From Sapria himalayana (Eukaryota; Streptophyta; Magnoliopsida; Malpighiales; Rafflesiaceae), in NCBI GenBank assembly GCA_029783825.1, contig JAREIK010002450.1, positions 1,736,539-1,800,538 of the forward strand: a stretch of DNA of 64,000 nucleotides, read 5' to 3'. Position 1 is the first letter of the stretch, and each line of letters opens with the position of its first letter. The translations under genes and the position numbers were made by a program. Positions 34,529 to 45,492 of this stretch are shown here, piece by piece. The notes below the pieces were generated by a model. The model saw only the letters and a program-made list of their open reading frames with translations. It was not told the origin of the DNA and did no database searches.

Positions 34529-34533
34529 TTCCT

Positions 34534-35450
34534 AGAGTAAAGATGTATCCAGAAGTACTTCGATAGTCTTCTAGACATCCCCCTAGTCAGTATCACAATA
34601 ACTAGATATTTTCAGTGTGTATAGTTCTAGAAAACTTTAGACCTAAGTCTAAAGTCCCTTTAAAATAAATTAAGACTTATTTAGTAGCACAAAGATGCAT
34701 ATGGTTAGGTGTAGAAATACTATATCAGGTCATGTGGCAGATGCATACAGTAGACTACCAATTAGGTTTTTGTATGATTTACCATCAACCATTATACCTT
34801 GGTAAAAAATTAATTTCTGATTTACAACTAGTGGTGCAGAAACTAGTTTATAGTCATTAATGTCATACTTTTTAAGTATAGACTGAATATATCTTGTTTG
34901 ACATACATATACACCACTTGAGTATTGAAAGATTTCAAGTCCCAAAGAAGTGGTTCTAGGAGCCTAGGTCTGACATTTGATATTTGTTTTGCATGTCGTG
35001 TCTAAAGGCTTCTGTCAATTTTGATTTATTATTTGTAAAGATTATGTTATTTACTTAGACTGACATAATCAATATTTCATAATTTTTAACCTTTTTAATA
35101 TAAAGTATTAGCTCATTCATACTTCGTTTGAATTCTTGATTCAACAAATATAAATTTATTTGTTGATACCAAGCACGGGGAGCTTGTTTCAACCTATAAA
35201 GAGCCTTGTTTAATTTATTAACACAGTGCTCAACCCCTCGTTTTACAAACCCAATGAGTTGTTCTACATAAATCTCTTCCTTGAGATTGTCATTCAAGAA
35301 ATCAGATTTTATGTCTAGTTGAAACATAGCCCAACCTTTCTGTCCAGCTAAGTCTATTAGGAATCTCATAGTTTCTAACCTTGCTACAGGAGCAAAAGTT
35401 TCAAAATAGTCTATGCCATCCTTTTGGGAATAACCTTTAGCAACTAATCT
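34534..35450 (-). pseudogene. Copia F reverse transcriptase and RNase H N-terminal half
   Basis: RT reads [15 protein letters not shown] and [11 protein letters not shown], then [19 protein letters not shown]. The palm motif is V-x-VNNIIFT, where LYVDDIIFT is expected; both aspartates are Asn and the Tyr is a stop. YIQSILKKY and KNLIGSLLYASAT follow. RNase H starts YCDTD-GGCLEDYRSTSGYI and is cut at 34534 by the gypsy target site. The second half resumes at 26697. Confidence 0.85.
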
Positions 35451-35826
35451 GGCCTTCTATAAGGGTTAATTAATGTTTGGTTGATTCTTAATTTTAAATA
35501 ACCACTTAACTCCAATACTATGTTTATTTTGGGGTTAGTCTACTAGTGTCCAAGTGTGGTTTTTTTCCTATGATAGACATCTCTTTCTTCATAGCATCAA
35601 CTCATACTTGATACTTTACTACCTTTCATAGTTGAGTGGTTCAACTGAGAAGTAGTTGCATCATTGGTATATTTCATTTAAGGACTTATATTTGACTGGT
35701 CTAACAATGTTATCATTTTTTTATGTTTGACTCTGATTCAGAAGGAAAACTCGAAACAAACCTTGGATTGCTTTCTGTGCTATCACTTACTTAAGATTCT
35801 AAATTTTAGTCTTGTATGCCATTATT

Positions 35827-36600
35827 TTACAATCCAAAATTTTGTTTGCTTTTTTCCCATTTATCATTTTCATCAATAATTACATTTCTACCCACCAGAA
35901 ATATTTTTGTTTTTGGTGAATATAGTCTATAGCTTTTGGATTGCAGATTGTATCCATCTAGGATATATTTTAGACTTTTAGAGTCTGATTTTGTTTTAGT
36001 AGGTTTTGGTATGTGAGAGTAATAAATACTCCAAAATACTTTCAGAAGTTTTACATTGGGTTTCTTCCCACTCCAAGCCTGTAATGAAGTAAGATTATTC
36101 AATACCCTAGTGGGGCATCTATTGAGCAAATAAACTACTATATTTACAGCTTCTGCCCAATAGTATTTAGACATTTTTTTCATTTAAGAAAATTCTGACA
36201 ATTTCCACTACACTCCTATTTCTCCTGTCCACAAAGCCATTCAGTTGTGGTTAGTAGGAGGTGGTTAGGTATCTCTAAATTTCTCTCTGTTCATAGAAAT
36301 TATTGAATTTTTGTGAGAGAAACTCACCACCTCTATCTGTTCTAAGTGTCTACCCACTTAGACTAGATTGCCTCTCTGTTAGGGACATAAATTTTTTGAA
36401 ATAATCAAAGGCATCAATCTTGTGTTTCAAGAAATGCACGCACATATGCCGAGTGAAATCATCAACAAATAACAAAAATAGTTATTGTTTGCCAAGGATT
36501 TGACTGACATAGGTCCACAAATATCTGCATGAATTAACTCTAAAGGCTGGGATGCTCTCCAGGCAATACTTTTGGGAAAGCTCTGTTTGGACTACTTGCC
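35827..36600 (-). pseudogene. Copia F integrase relic
   Basis: The best part is the open frame at 35827-36183: KYYWAEAVNIVVYLLNRCPTRVLNN, then LQAWSGKKPNVKLLKVFW, KSLKYILDGYN and SYRLYSPKTKIFLVGRNVI. This is the C-terminal half of the copia integrase (WAEAV--A-YLLNR-PT, P-E-W-GKKP, KK-IFVGY, YRLY-P-T-K---SRDV). To its right, decayed pieces include a D-F--FI motif and Q-NG-VER-N-like sequence at about 36220-36500. Confidence 0.8.
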
Positions 36601-37140
36601 CAAGGCACACTCCTCACAAACTGAAGTGGGAATACTTAGGTTAGAAGGCACCCCTCCCACAAGTTGGTTTTAAGAAAGTGTTTTTAAACTTATGTAGTTA
36701 TGGTGCCCAAACCTTCTATGCCATAGTGTTGCCTTTTGTTCAGCATTCATGGTTAATGCTATGTCTACTTTCTGATCTAGGGTCAGTAGAAAACTCCTTC
36801 CACTGGACATTTTTACTATCCATAAAGGGTCCTCTGACTCTTGATCAAATATGTGATATGAGTTATTTTTGAATATCAAACTTAATCCTTTCTTCATTAA
36901 CTATCCCACACTGAGAAGATTCTGATCCAATACTGTAACTAGCAGAATATCACTTATAATTTTATCTCAGTATGGAAATAGTGACTCTGCCCTTTGCTTT
37001 TGCTTGAACAAGGTCATCATTTCCTTATTTAACTTGTGAATTTACTAATGGATGTAAATTCACAAATATATTGTGATTTCCAGATATGTGATTTGAACAA
37101 CCACTAGTCTAGAAACTATACATTTGGAGAAGAAGATTTT
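36601..37140 (-). pseudogene. Copia F protease and GAG-pre-integrase relic
   Basis: At about 37110 the frame reads TSGCSNHISGN, the retropepsin neighbourhood LDSGCS-HM-G with the catalytic Asp lost to a stop/Thr. The open frame at 36670-36897 contains WKM/SSGRSFLL and then ATLWHRRFGHHNYISLKTL, the zinc-binding W-H-R-GH motif of GAG-pre-integrase. Order and strand fit the element. Confidence 0.8.
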
Positions 37141-37814
37141 TTAGTTTCAGACATATAGAATAAATGTTCTGCAAATGTTACTTCCTCTGCACAACTAGCA
37201 CATTGGATGTGCTTCAATCTACAATCCTTAGAAAGGTGCCCAAACTTTTTATAGTTTATGCATTGGTTCTGTTTTTTAAACCAACACTCTTCTCAGTATA
37301 GTTGGTTCTCTTGCATATATTGCAAAAGATAAGTGAACCCTTCAGAAATATATTTGAGGTTACATAAGAAGAATGATCTTTGTTTTTATTTGTATTCTTA
37401 TTCTTAGAAACATACTTGGATAGCCCTTTTTTATTTTTTAGAGAGCCGAGGACTTGTTGAGTAGTCAAGTTAGATAAATCTTGCATTTCCTCTTTTACTA
37501 CCACAATGGAATTGAATTTATTAGGCATGCATATGAGTAATTTCTCAACTAATCGAGTTTCTTTAATGATTTCCTCCATGTATTTTTAATTGATTTACCA
37601 CATCTAGAAATTGAGTGGAGAACTCAATTAGAGAACCTGAGTTTTTTTTATCCTTGGATCCTCTATGTCTTTTCTTTATGAATGAAGAAGAGCTCCTCGA
37701 GTTTTTTATCTCCCTGGAACTCTTCCTTAAGAAGATCCTAAGCTTCTTTGGCTTGAGTACAACCCAATAATTGGGAAAAAAAATAGAATTATTGACTCCT
37801 TGTTGGATGAACAA
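37141..37814 (-). pseudogene. Copia F gag relic
   Basis: ETRLVEKLLICMPNKFNSIV and MQDLSNLTTQQVLGSLKN match the UBN2 gag domain (--KIL--LP--F--IV--IE---DLS-LT--EL-GSL). A zinc-knuckle at about 37220-37262 reads C-INY-KKFGHLSKDC, with the second Cys replaced by Tyr. A frameshift separates the part at 37563-37814, which has the acidic/basic linker sequence usual before it. Confidence 0.8.
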
Positions 37815-38272
37815 TAGTGTCTTGGCATTAAATTTCCTTAATTCTCATTCCCCCAAAACCTCTTTTTCTTCTATAGAAGAGAGGTTAAATGATTATGTGT
37901 AACCAAAATCTACAAACTCCCATATATCTTGTGATATGAATAATATTTTCATTTTAACATACCAATAATCAAAGTTTTCATAATCAAACAGGGGTATAGG
38001 GATAGACCTCGAGCTTGATGAACTTTGATATTTGGTTGTAATTTTGTACAAAAAATTTTTAAGAAATTTGAGCAGAAAAATTGGGGATCTTATAAAAATC
38101 TATATTTATTTAACACAAAACATTTCGATCTAAATAGATCTACACTAGATCTAAACAGATCTATACTAGATCTACACAAAATCTTTTTCTTCTAGAACAG
38201 GAATTTTCAGAATCATTTAATCTAGAGAAGATTTTGAATAATCATTTTAAAATAACTTCAATCTCAGATAAA
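37815..38272 (-). other. Copia F leader with AGATCT repeats
   Basis: This is the untranslated leader and start of gag. At about 38124-38181 AGATCTA recurs five times in units of about 10-21 bp (TAGATCTACACTAGATCTAAAC and its variant). The palindrome AGATCT could be a remnant of a minisatellite in the leader. No intact frame is seen. Confidence 0.5.
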
Positions 38273-38290
38273 CACAAGGCTCAGATACCA
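38273..38290 (-). other. Copia F primer-binding site
   Basis: On the minus strand, two bases after the 5' LTR, TGGTATCTGAGCCTTGTG matches the initiator-Met-tRNA site TGGTATCAGAGC with one change. Confidence 0.85.
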
Positions 38291-38292
38291 AA

Positions 38293-38640
38293 TGTTGTAT
38301 TAGAATCAATATTACCTGATACAACAAGGATCACAATAGAAAAGATTTTAAGAAGAGAAAATCACAAGAAGATGAAGGAGATCCAGAAAAGAGAGAGAGA
38401 GCAGACACATAAATACAATATAAAAAATGATATTCAAGTAAAAAAAAAAATCAAATAAAAGAGTGCTTATATATTCTTGATAAAATAAAATGGTAGAGTA
38501 AAAATAAGCTTTATTACAAATTATAAACCCAACACGCTTTCATTTATTAGAGAAACGGTGACCCGATAATTTGAGGTCCATTGTATGCATACTATGTGCC
38601 CAAATTCATCAAACTGAATGACCGAGGCCCAATATCAACA
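38293..38640 (-). repeat. Copia F 5' LTR
   Basis: At 348 bp it starts and ends TGTTG...CAACA and is alignable with 25907-26270 throughout, with several indels in the A-rich middle. Confidence 0.92.
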
Positions 38641-38914
38641 TCTCCTCCATGGAGATGCGTCGAGCTCCACAATGGAGCTCAAGTGAGCTCCATCATGGAG
38701 CTCCAGCAAGCTTGATGTGGACCTCACTGGAGCTCGATGAGGTCCTTCGTGGAGTTTCGTTAAACTCCAAGAAGGAGCTCAACGTGGAGCTCCAGCGAGC
38801 TTGATGTGGAGCTCACTAGAGCGCGAAGGAGCTCCATCGTGGAGCTCAACGGAACTCCATGAGCTCCACAAAGGAGCTTGTCGAGCTCACTGGAGCTTGA
38901 CAGAGCTCCAGCGA
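38641..38914. repeat. GAGCTC-rich array, right part
   Basis: This continues the 25341-25906 array past the copia insertion. GGAGCTC and GAGCTCCA words recur about ten times together with AGCTTGATGTGGA. It is bounded on the right by the terminal inverted repeat. Confidence 0.85.
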
Positions 38915-39049
38915 AGGTAGTTTAGGATTTATGAATTCGAATGCCCATATTTTTAATTTATTTATAGTTCTATGGCTTTTTTCAAATATTAAAAGTTTAG
39001 TTTCTAATTTTTAAAAATGTCTGGAAGAGTACCCCAAAACATAATTCCC
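38915..39049 (-). repeat. Right terminal inverted repeat
   Basis: This is the inverse of 25208-25340. It ends TACCCCAAAACATAATTCCC on the plus strand. Confidence 0.85.
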
Positions 39050-39420
39050 CCAATTAGGCACGACACCAAGCCAATGCCAATGTCATGCAAGACAGCACAT
39101 TTCCTATTTGTGGGTCATGCCGTACCAGCACAACTTCGGAAAAGATCGGCCTGACACACCCCAATGACCTAGTTGAAGCATTCTATAGTGCTAAGATAGA
39201 CCGTATCATATTCAAGTCAAGTTTAACCGACATTATCGGGCTCTTACACGCATTCATGCCTGGCCCGACCCACGGCTAATCTAGGCTAACCTATGTTAGC
39301 CACCACATGCAACAAGCTACAAAAGACAAGGTAGCTTGGTTGCATTGCCCATGGCACGGGCCAACAATCGTGGATTCGTGGCTACCATGGGCATATTGAT
39401 TGGTAGCCACCACAACTTAC
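39050..39420. mobile_element. GC-rich hAT-like island fragment
   Basis: GGCACGAC, GCCTGGCCCGACCCACGG, GCACGGGCC and GGCTAACCTA words match the subterminal sequence of the islands at 12 and 15-16 kb. No GTGTCAA terminus could be found on either side. It abuts the inverted-repeat element on the left and a decayed hAT transposase region on the right, so it may be the subterminal part of that hAT element. Confidence 0.5.
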
Positions 39421-39789
39421 TGTGACTTACGGGCAGAGAAAGTGAGCTATGCCTATGGATGCCTTAAAATTAATTAATTTTAGTTTATTATTAAATTTTG
39501 TGTATTTTATATATATATATATATATATAGTTATTATTATTATGTATGTATAAAAAAAGTAAATTTTATTTTAATATAAATAATAAATTATACTACAAAT
39601 TACAAATATCATTAATATAAAATATAAGAAAAAATATAAAAAAATACATCATATCTGAAATATAAATCCAAAGTAAACAAAAATTGAAGAAATACATATC
39701 ATTCCAATGTCAGCAATCATTATATCAGGTTTAGATTATCACATCTCACAGTCTTAGTGTAAATATCTTCATATTCATGCATGTCATTA
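39421..39789. other. AT-rich spacer with (TA)n
   Basis: A TA run lies at about 39510-39529, in otherwise featureless AT-rich sequence between the GC island and the hAT relic. Confidence 0.5.
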
Positions 39790-41100
39790 GTTACTAACAA
39801 CCCTTTCAATTTATCTCAAAGATATATTTGTAGATCCTCTTAATCTTTTAAACATAATAGTGCTTCATTAATATATGGTTGCATTATGATTTTCTTATTT
39901 GAAATCATATTTACATTCATATTCACACACAAAAAACTTCAATATTATGCTACATACCAAAGGAGTTAGTATATTACGTATCATTTTAGATAGCATGAAA
40001 AATATAGATTCATTTGATTTTTACTAACATAAAATATCAAAATTTTTCATATCACTTTGAGATAATATGGAATAAAAATTAGTGTCTAAGTATCTTGATA
40101 AATATGCTCGTATTTAATAGACTTCAATATCAGTTTTTTCTAGCTAACTGAATTAAAAAGTCATTATTTCTAAATATGATATTAATCTATATATTTGAAA
40201 GCTTGCTAAAATTATCATACTTATTTTTATAATATTTAAATATGTTATCTAATTATTCATAAAACTTACCATATGATTCTTATAGTTGGTTCATAAAGTG
40301 AATATGTATTTGATAGTATTTTTTATCCCTTCAACTCTAACCTTATGGTTCATACAGACAGATAAACAATAAAAAGATAAAATAGAGAATTAATATTTTA
40401 AATACTTTCTTTTCATATTGATAGCTACGACACAAAAATATAAGTCTTCTTGATATTTATTAAAAAAATCATTAATGTTGTATATGCATATAAATATATA
40501 TGGTGGGAGTATAATATATATAGATGAATATTTGTTGATCATATCATAAATAACTTAAATGAATTTAAAAAATAAAATTCCTATATCCTAGTTTAATTCA
40601 TCAATTATTATTTCTCTGATTTTATTATTAATATAGTTGAATATTACATGTTGATAGAAAACACATGAATCCAATATAAAGTATGTTTCAATAATGTTTT
40701 AACATTCATTTGAAGTTTTTTCTTTTCTAGGCCTGTTGACTTGCATAGAGTATAAAACTCTATGTATTCTTGATATCTTAATATATTTTAGCACATTTCA
40801 TATATATCCTAATGACAAGAAAATTAATTTGTATTATTAGATTTATTATGTGACACACATATATAATATAAAAAAATCTAACCTAAAGGATAGTCTTTAA
40901 TAGTTTTCACGAGCATACATACAACGACACTAATATTTGATGTATTATCAATTATTATACTGAGTTTCGACAAACACTTCTATATGCTAGGATTATCACA
41001 TGGATAAAGTACCCCATGAAACCCTAATATATTTTTATTTAGATTCTACTTAGAATCATCAAGAGAATGACTAGTCTTAATGTTTGACATCATGGAGACA
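39790..41100 (-). pseudogene. hAT transposase relic
   Basis: Reading the minus strand from about 41067, DDSK-NLNKNILGFHGVLYP and IIDNTSNISVVV match the hAT catalytic region (W-L-KRIL-F and the TLDNAS-N motif). ICVSHNKSN at about 40850 fits the C-HIINL motif. Near the 3' end, SKMIRNILTTPL-like (about 39990) and INEALLCLKD (about 39860) match LSKMARDIL-IP and VEALLC--DW of the dimerisation region. Between 40100 and 40800 almost nothing is readable. This is an old remnant with many stops. The link to the adjacent GC-rich island is inferred. Confidence 0.65.
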
Positions 41101-41814
41101 ATTATGCTTTGTATTCTAATGTCATTAATTACTAATTTTTTTATAATTTTTTATTATGTCATTCCTACTGATCGCCCTATGGATTATATGATAAGTGGGC
41201 TAGATATGTGTCCATAAAAAGTAATCTAAGATCTTCCAAAGATCTAATTGGAAGATACATGCTAGCATTATAAAGTTAGTTAGAGAGTCAATGAACTTGA
41301 AGTTAATCAATATTCAATGACTTCATTATTCATACTCAGTTGGATTTGGTTAAGATCTAATATACCATATTCTTTGGTATATTATTTGACGTATCTCCTA
41401 AGATGTCTAATGTCACATTACTCTTACAAGTATATATTTGTTGATAATATATGCTTTATAGTGAATATTATTTGATACTCCTAAATTTTTTATTTTTAAT
41501 TATCTTAAAATAGGTTCATTCTATAAATATTTGTCTATTCTTATATTTTTTAGGTGTAGAGTCCAAGGTAAGCCTATGATTGAGAGATTATCCAGTCTTG
41601 GACTTTTAAGTTGAGTTGTCATTATCTATATATATGTCCACATCATTTTCATAATATTCACAATTTTTCATTTTTTTATTTTAGTATTTAGAGAGTTTTG
41701 AGTATGAGAGAGTTATCTTTTATATTTATTTACATTATGGTTATATTTTTTTATTTTTCATTGCAGATGATACTATAATTTTTTATCAGTTCTACTTACT
41801 CTTGTTATTGAAAA
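41101..41814. other. AT-rich spacer, possible 5' part of the hAT relic
   Basis: No zinc-finger BED domain or other N-terminal hAT motif can be read, and no other feature is visible. Base composition changes at about 41815, where the mitochondrial-like sequence starts. Confidence 0.4.
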
Positions 41815-44800
41815 GTTTTGGCCCCAATTCACCAATCTAGCATACCCAATAAGTAATGCCTGAGCATGAATCCCTAGCAACCATATAGTGGTAGTGCATA
41901 CGTGTTTTCTTTTTGATGATGATCTAGTGTTATAGCCTATTAGACATCTAATATATACATAGTAGGATCATAGTAAACGAGCTCACTCGACTATAATAGA
42001 AAGTTGAGGAAAAAGACTCAGACCCCAATAGTAATTGCAATGAAAGAATTACTGCTAGAAGGAATGAGCCAAGCCAAGGGCTTCCTACTATGCCAGATGT
42101 TGTGGTCGGTCTACCCTCTTTGGTCTCGAACTCTTTCTCAGAAAGAACAAAGCATCTGTCTTTTATGTCAGCTAATAGAAGTAGGCAGCTGTGAATAATA
42201 TGCCCCTTGCTAAAGTAAAGCAAAACAAAGATCTCTCTTTTAGGACAACTACTAGCTAGTTGTTAGCCCTTCCTAAGAGTTCTGTTAAAATTAGGGTGCA
42301 ATGTTCTTTATATTTTGAAGAGAAAGTGCTTTTCTCTATCCTCTCAAATATACATTCTTCAATCCGATTCACTACCCACAGTGGGGCCACAAGCTGGTGA
42401 ATGTCTGGCAGAATCTCAATAGAGATCACTCTAGTAGTATGCCTTAAGTTATGAAAAAAGCAAGGTTTACAAGCTTCAATTCCTGCCACTCTTATAGGGA
42501 GAATCAAGGATGTTCATAGATTACAATGAATTCTCTCTTAGAAAAAATTATCGAATCAAAAGTATCAAATGCAAGCTATGAGGAATAAAAATTATCTTAG
42601 TAGACAAGAATTCAATTCATAGGCTCTTGTTAATAGGTTTTTTGGTAGTTTTATGAGATTCCACACTAGCTATCTTTACATAGAAGGACCACCACCATTG
42701 ATACATTGATAGTGGATTAAGTGGAAACCCTATGATATGCACAAATACATACTTTAGTGAGGGTATCCTATTGCTAAACATCCAACTACCCATAGTTTGA
42801 AGGGAAGAAGCCTATGTCTGGAGCTATGCCACTATAAAATCATTCATATTTGCAGATACTAGAAAGATTATCGAATACAACAATTAGAAGCCATTTCTTT
42901 CAAAGGAAATAAAATTGAGAATGATATAATGAAGTAAATAAAATATAGAATTAGAAAAAGCAAGAGCTGAGAATTAAGGTTTATGACCTGGAGATTCTTA
43001 GCTTATTAGGCACAATCTATGTTTCTTATTATTCAATGGATTCCTAGACCTTGACTCATGGTAAAGAACACCAAAGTGTACTACTCACTTTGTTTCTCTT
43101 TATGTGGAGACGAGAACAAACTCACTATAAATTGGTAGAATCAACTACCAGCTCCTACATCTTGGTCACCAGAATTGTCTATGCCTGTGCTATAGCTTCG
43201 GCTTCACTTAGGTGGGAAACTAGCTATATTTATGTATAGACATGGCTAGTGAAAATTGTTGGATGAACATGACTCATCCCCCCTGTGGGCTTTATCCTTA
43301 CTACAAGAATTCTAGAAGTGTACTCTTATTTTAACGAATGTATTGAAAGCGATAGATGCAATACAAGAGTCATTCATTTTTAAATCTTGAGGGTGAGTGA
43401 GAAAGTCAATTAAAAAAGTGATAGGAAAAGGGTCACCCACCTTTAAATAAGCCCATTCCCTCACTCGATAAGACTTCTAATGATAGGATGAATTGAAAGT
43501 GAGGATAGAATGGATTAAAATCCATAAAGAATTTTTACCGAAGTGAGATGTTAACTACTTGGATAAGAAGACTAATGAGATTGAAAGAAATACCAAAGAT
43601 TGGGGAAACTTTCTAAAATAGAGACCTTCACCCACCGCAACTATTGTTTTCGCACAGGAAAAGTATGAAATAAACTTAGTAAGTGGTAACAATGAATTAA
43701 AGTCTAGTCAGTAAGTATGCATTTAATGATGGAAAAGATTCCATATATAGAGCAAGAAAGAGAGTTTAACCCGAGTCATAATAAATAATTTGAATAGTTC
43801 ATTTGGAAATTGCATCAACCTTAGCTAAGACACCTCTTACCTCTTTAAACCAATCTTCCTCAAGAACTAGTTCTGTTTGCTGGAAGTACGATAAGTGTGA
43901 AGTCGGGGTGGCATAGACTCTCCTTTTCTCTGTCATTTCATTCCTTATTCAAAAGAGAAAACCTAGTATGAAAGAAGCATTATACTTTGGAATTCAATTT
44001 ATCTCCCCCAATAAAGGCAGTTAGTCTATAGTGAAGGGAATACCTTAATGTTTTGGATGTCAATTCAACTCAACTTGTTAGCATTCAATGAAATCAGCCT
44101 TGCTTGAAGTGAAGATAGTGATGATGGATTGAGAGCTAAATGCATACCTTCCTTTCCTTTCTTCCCCTCTTTCACTGCTTTCTTCTACCAAGACTCTTTC
44201 ATCTCACACTACTAACTCCTTTCAATTAGGATGTTTGTAGAGATCCCAGATAGGAATGGATGAGATGGCATCGAATGCACTGTTTGAAAGGATTGTGCTA
44301 GAAAATGTATCCATAGGACTAGCATTCATAGTAGGAGAGGGAGTCCATCTTTCATTTCTAAGCATGGCATCAGTATTAGCGGAGGTTATTTCTAGCTATA
44401 GTAGTAGCTATCATTGGTCTTTGAATTAAAGCAAAAAGATCCATAGCAAAATCAAATTGGATTGATGCTAGGGAATCTACATTTCTATCCCTTGAACTGT
44501 TGGTGGGAATAGTGCCTCACCCAATACTTCTTGCCAAAAGAGGAAGCAAACGACTTACTTTACAGAGTAGCATGGGACTCGATGGAAGGATCAAAGCTAT
44601 CATGAGCAAAGAAAGATTTCTATTTAAGATTTATTTGTAAAATAATCCTAGATTTTCCTCAATAAGAATGGAACTAAAAATAGGTCTAGTATGTCAAATG
44701 ATCTTCTGTAGATTTTACGAAAACACTGGATGAGGTCTTAGAAAGTATAGTTCATGCGATGACCAGTAACCCTTCTCTTCTATTTTTTGATTCAAAGTCC

Positions 44801-45018
44801 CACCAAAGCTAAGGCAAAAGCTCAATAAAATAGAAAAGAAAAAGTAATGACTATACTTTACTTTGATCCTAGCAAAAGTTGAAGTTTCAGGCAAACAAAA
44901 AGAATTTTAGGTTTAAAAATATTTATTCAGGAAATGTCCACCTAGAAGTTCAAGATAAATTCATTCTTTTTTGGTAAGAATTTGATTGATTTGTCCTACC
45001 TCGAGTGGTATACCCAAT
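41815..45018. other. Mitochondrial-like noncoding DNA (NUMT), left block
   Basis: The sequence is distinctly less AT-rich than the rest, with mixed AAAGAAAG, CTTTCTTC, GGGAAG and CTAGGAAT words that are typical of plant mitochondrial intergenic DNA. No mitochondrial gene is recognised in this block. Open frames up to 91 codons (for example 41948-42223 and 42256-42507) match nothing I know. The assignment rests on texture and on the rrn18 fragment in the right block, so it is an inference. Confidence 0.5.
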
Positions 45019-45492
45019 TAGATGTGTCAAACGGGCCGGGCCGGCCCGACCCAAATTTTTTGGGCACGAGCATGCCGCATGGCCCGACACGGTTTAAAAT
45101 AATCAGGCCCGACACGGCCCGCAGGCACGGCGGGCCCGACACGGCCCGCAGGCACGGCGGGCCGTGCCGTGCCTTGCCTGGCCCGCTCGGGCTTGCCTGT
45201 CCGAGCAGTTCGGGATACGGGGGACCGCGGGTCGGGTCGAATCAGACATGACCCACTGTCTTTTTTTTGCGGGAGGGGCATCGTGGGGTCGGGCTCACGG
45301 GACACCCGGCACGGGACAAACCCGTGCCGGTGTACCGTGCCGCGGGCCGAACCGTGCCGGGTCAAGCACGGCACGGCACGGCTCGTGCCTAACTCGGGCA
45401 CGGCATGAGCCCGGGCACGGAATTTTTCCGTGCCGGGCCGGCCCGGTTCAGCCATGCCCGGGTTACAATGAGGCTTAGTTACAATGAGGCCA
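45019..45492. mobile_element. Very GC-rich hAT-like island
   Basis: The left end, TAGATGTGTCAAACGGGCC, is the family terminus. The interior is the most GC-rich stretch of the window, dominated by GGCCCGACACGGCCCG, GGCACGGCGGGCC, CGTGCCG and CACGGCACGG, with a tandem pair at about 45104-45162. No right-hand GTGTCAA terminus exists; the right side ends in GTTACAATGAGGC twice. The 13-mer AGTGGTATACCCA occurs on both sides (45004-45016 and 45493-45505). Open frames on both strands (up to 159 codons) are composition artefacts. Confidence 0.75.

Larger units (their letters stand above)
25907..38640 (-). mobile_element. Ty1/copia element F, split by a Ty3/gypsy insertion
   Basis: This is a complete minus-strand copia structure: 5' LTR 38293-38640, PBS 38273-38290, gag, protease, integrase, RT, RNase H, PPT 26271-26282, 3' LTR 25907-26270. 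The flanking 5-mers GCTCC (left) and TCTCC (right) agree at four of five positions, giving a plausible target duplication in the GAGCTC array. Without the gypsy insert it is about 4.9 kb, a normal copia size. All coding domains carry stops or frameshifts. Confidence 0.9.
25208..39049. mobile_element. Inverted-repeat element with GAGCTC core, host to nested insertions
   Basis: The ends are inverted repeats of about 133-135 bp (25208-25340 and 38915-39049), starting GGGAATTATGTTTTGGGGTA on the plus strand at left and on the minus strand at right. The interior outside the insertions is about 840 bp of GAGCTC-rich sequence (25341-25906 and 38641-38914), so the original element was about 1.1 kb. 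Long terminal inverted repeats and no coding capacity suggest a Mutator-like or foldback non-autonomous DNA transposon. The flanking 9-mers (ATAGGGCTT, CCAATTAGG) do not match, so the superfamily and exact ends are unproven. Confidence 0.65.

Noticed and set aside
41948..42507. Minus-strand frames of 91 and 83 codons, considered as mitochondrial ORFs
   Set aside because: No similarity to a known mitochondrial gene was recognised, and the surrounding sequence is decayed.
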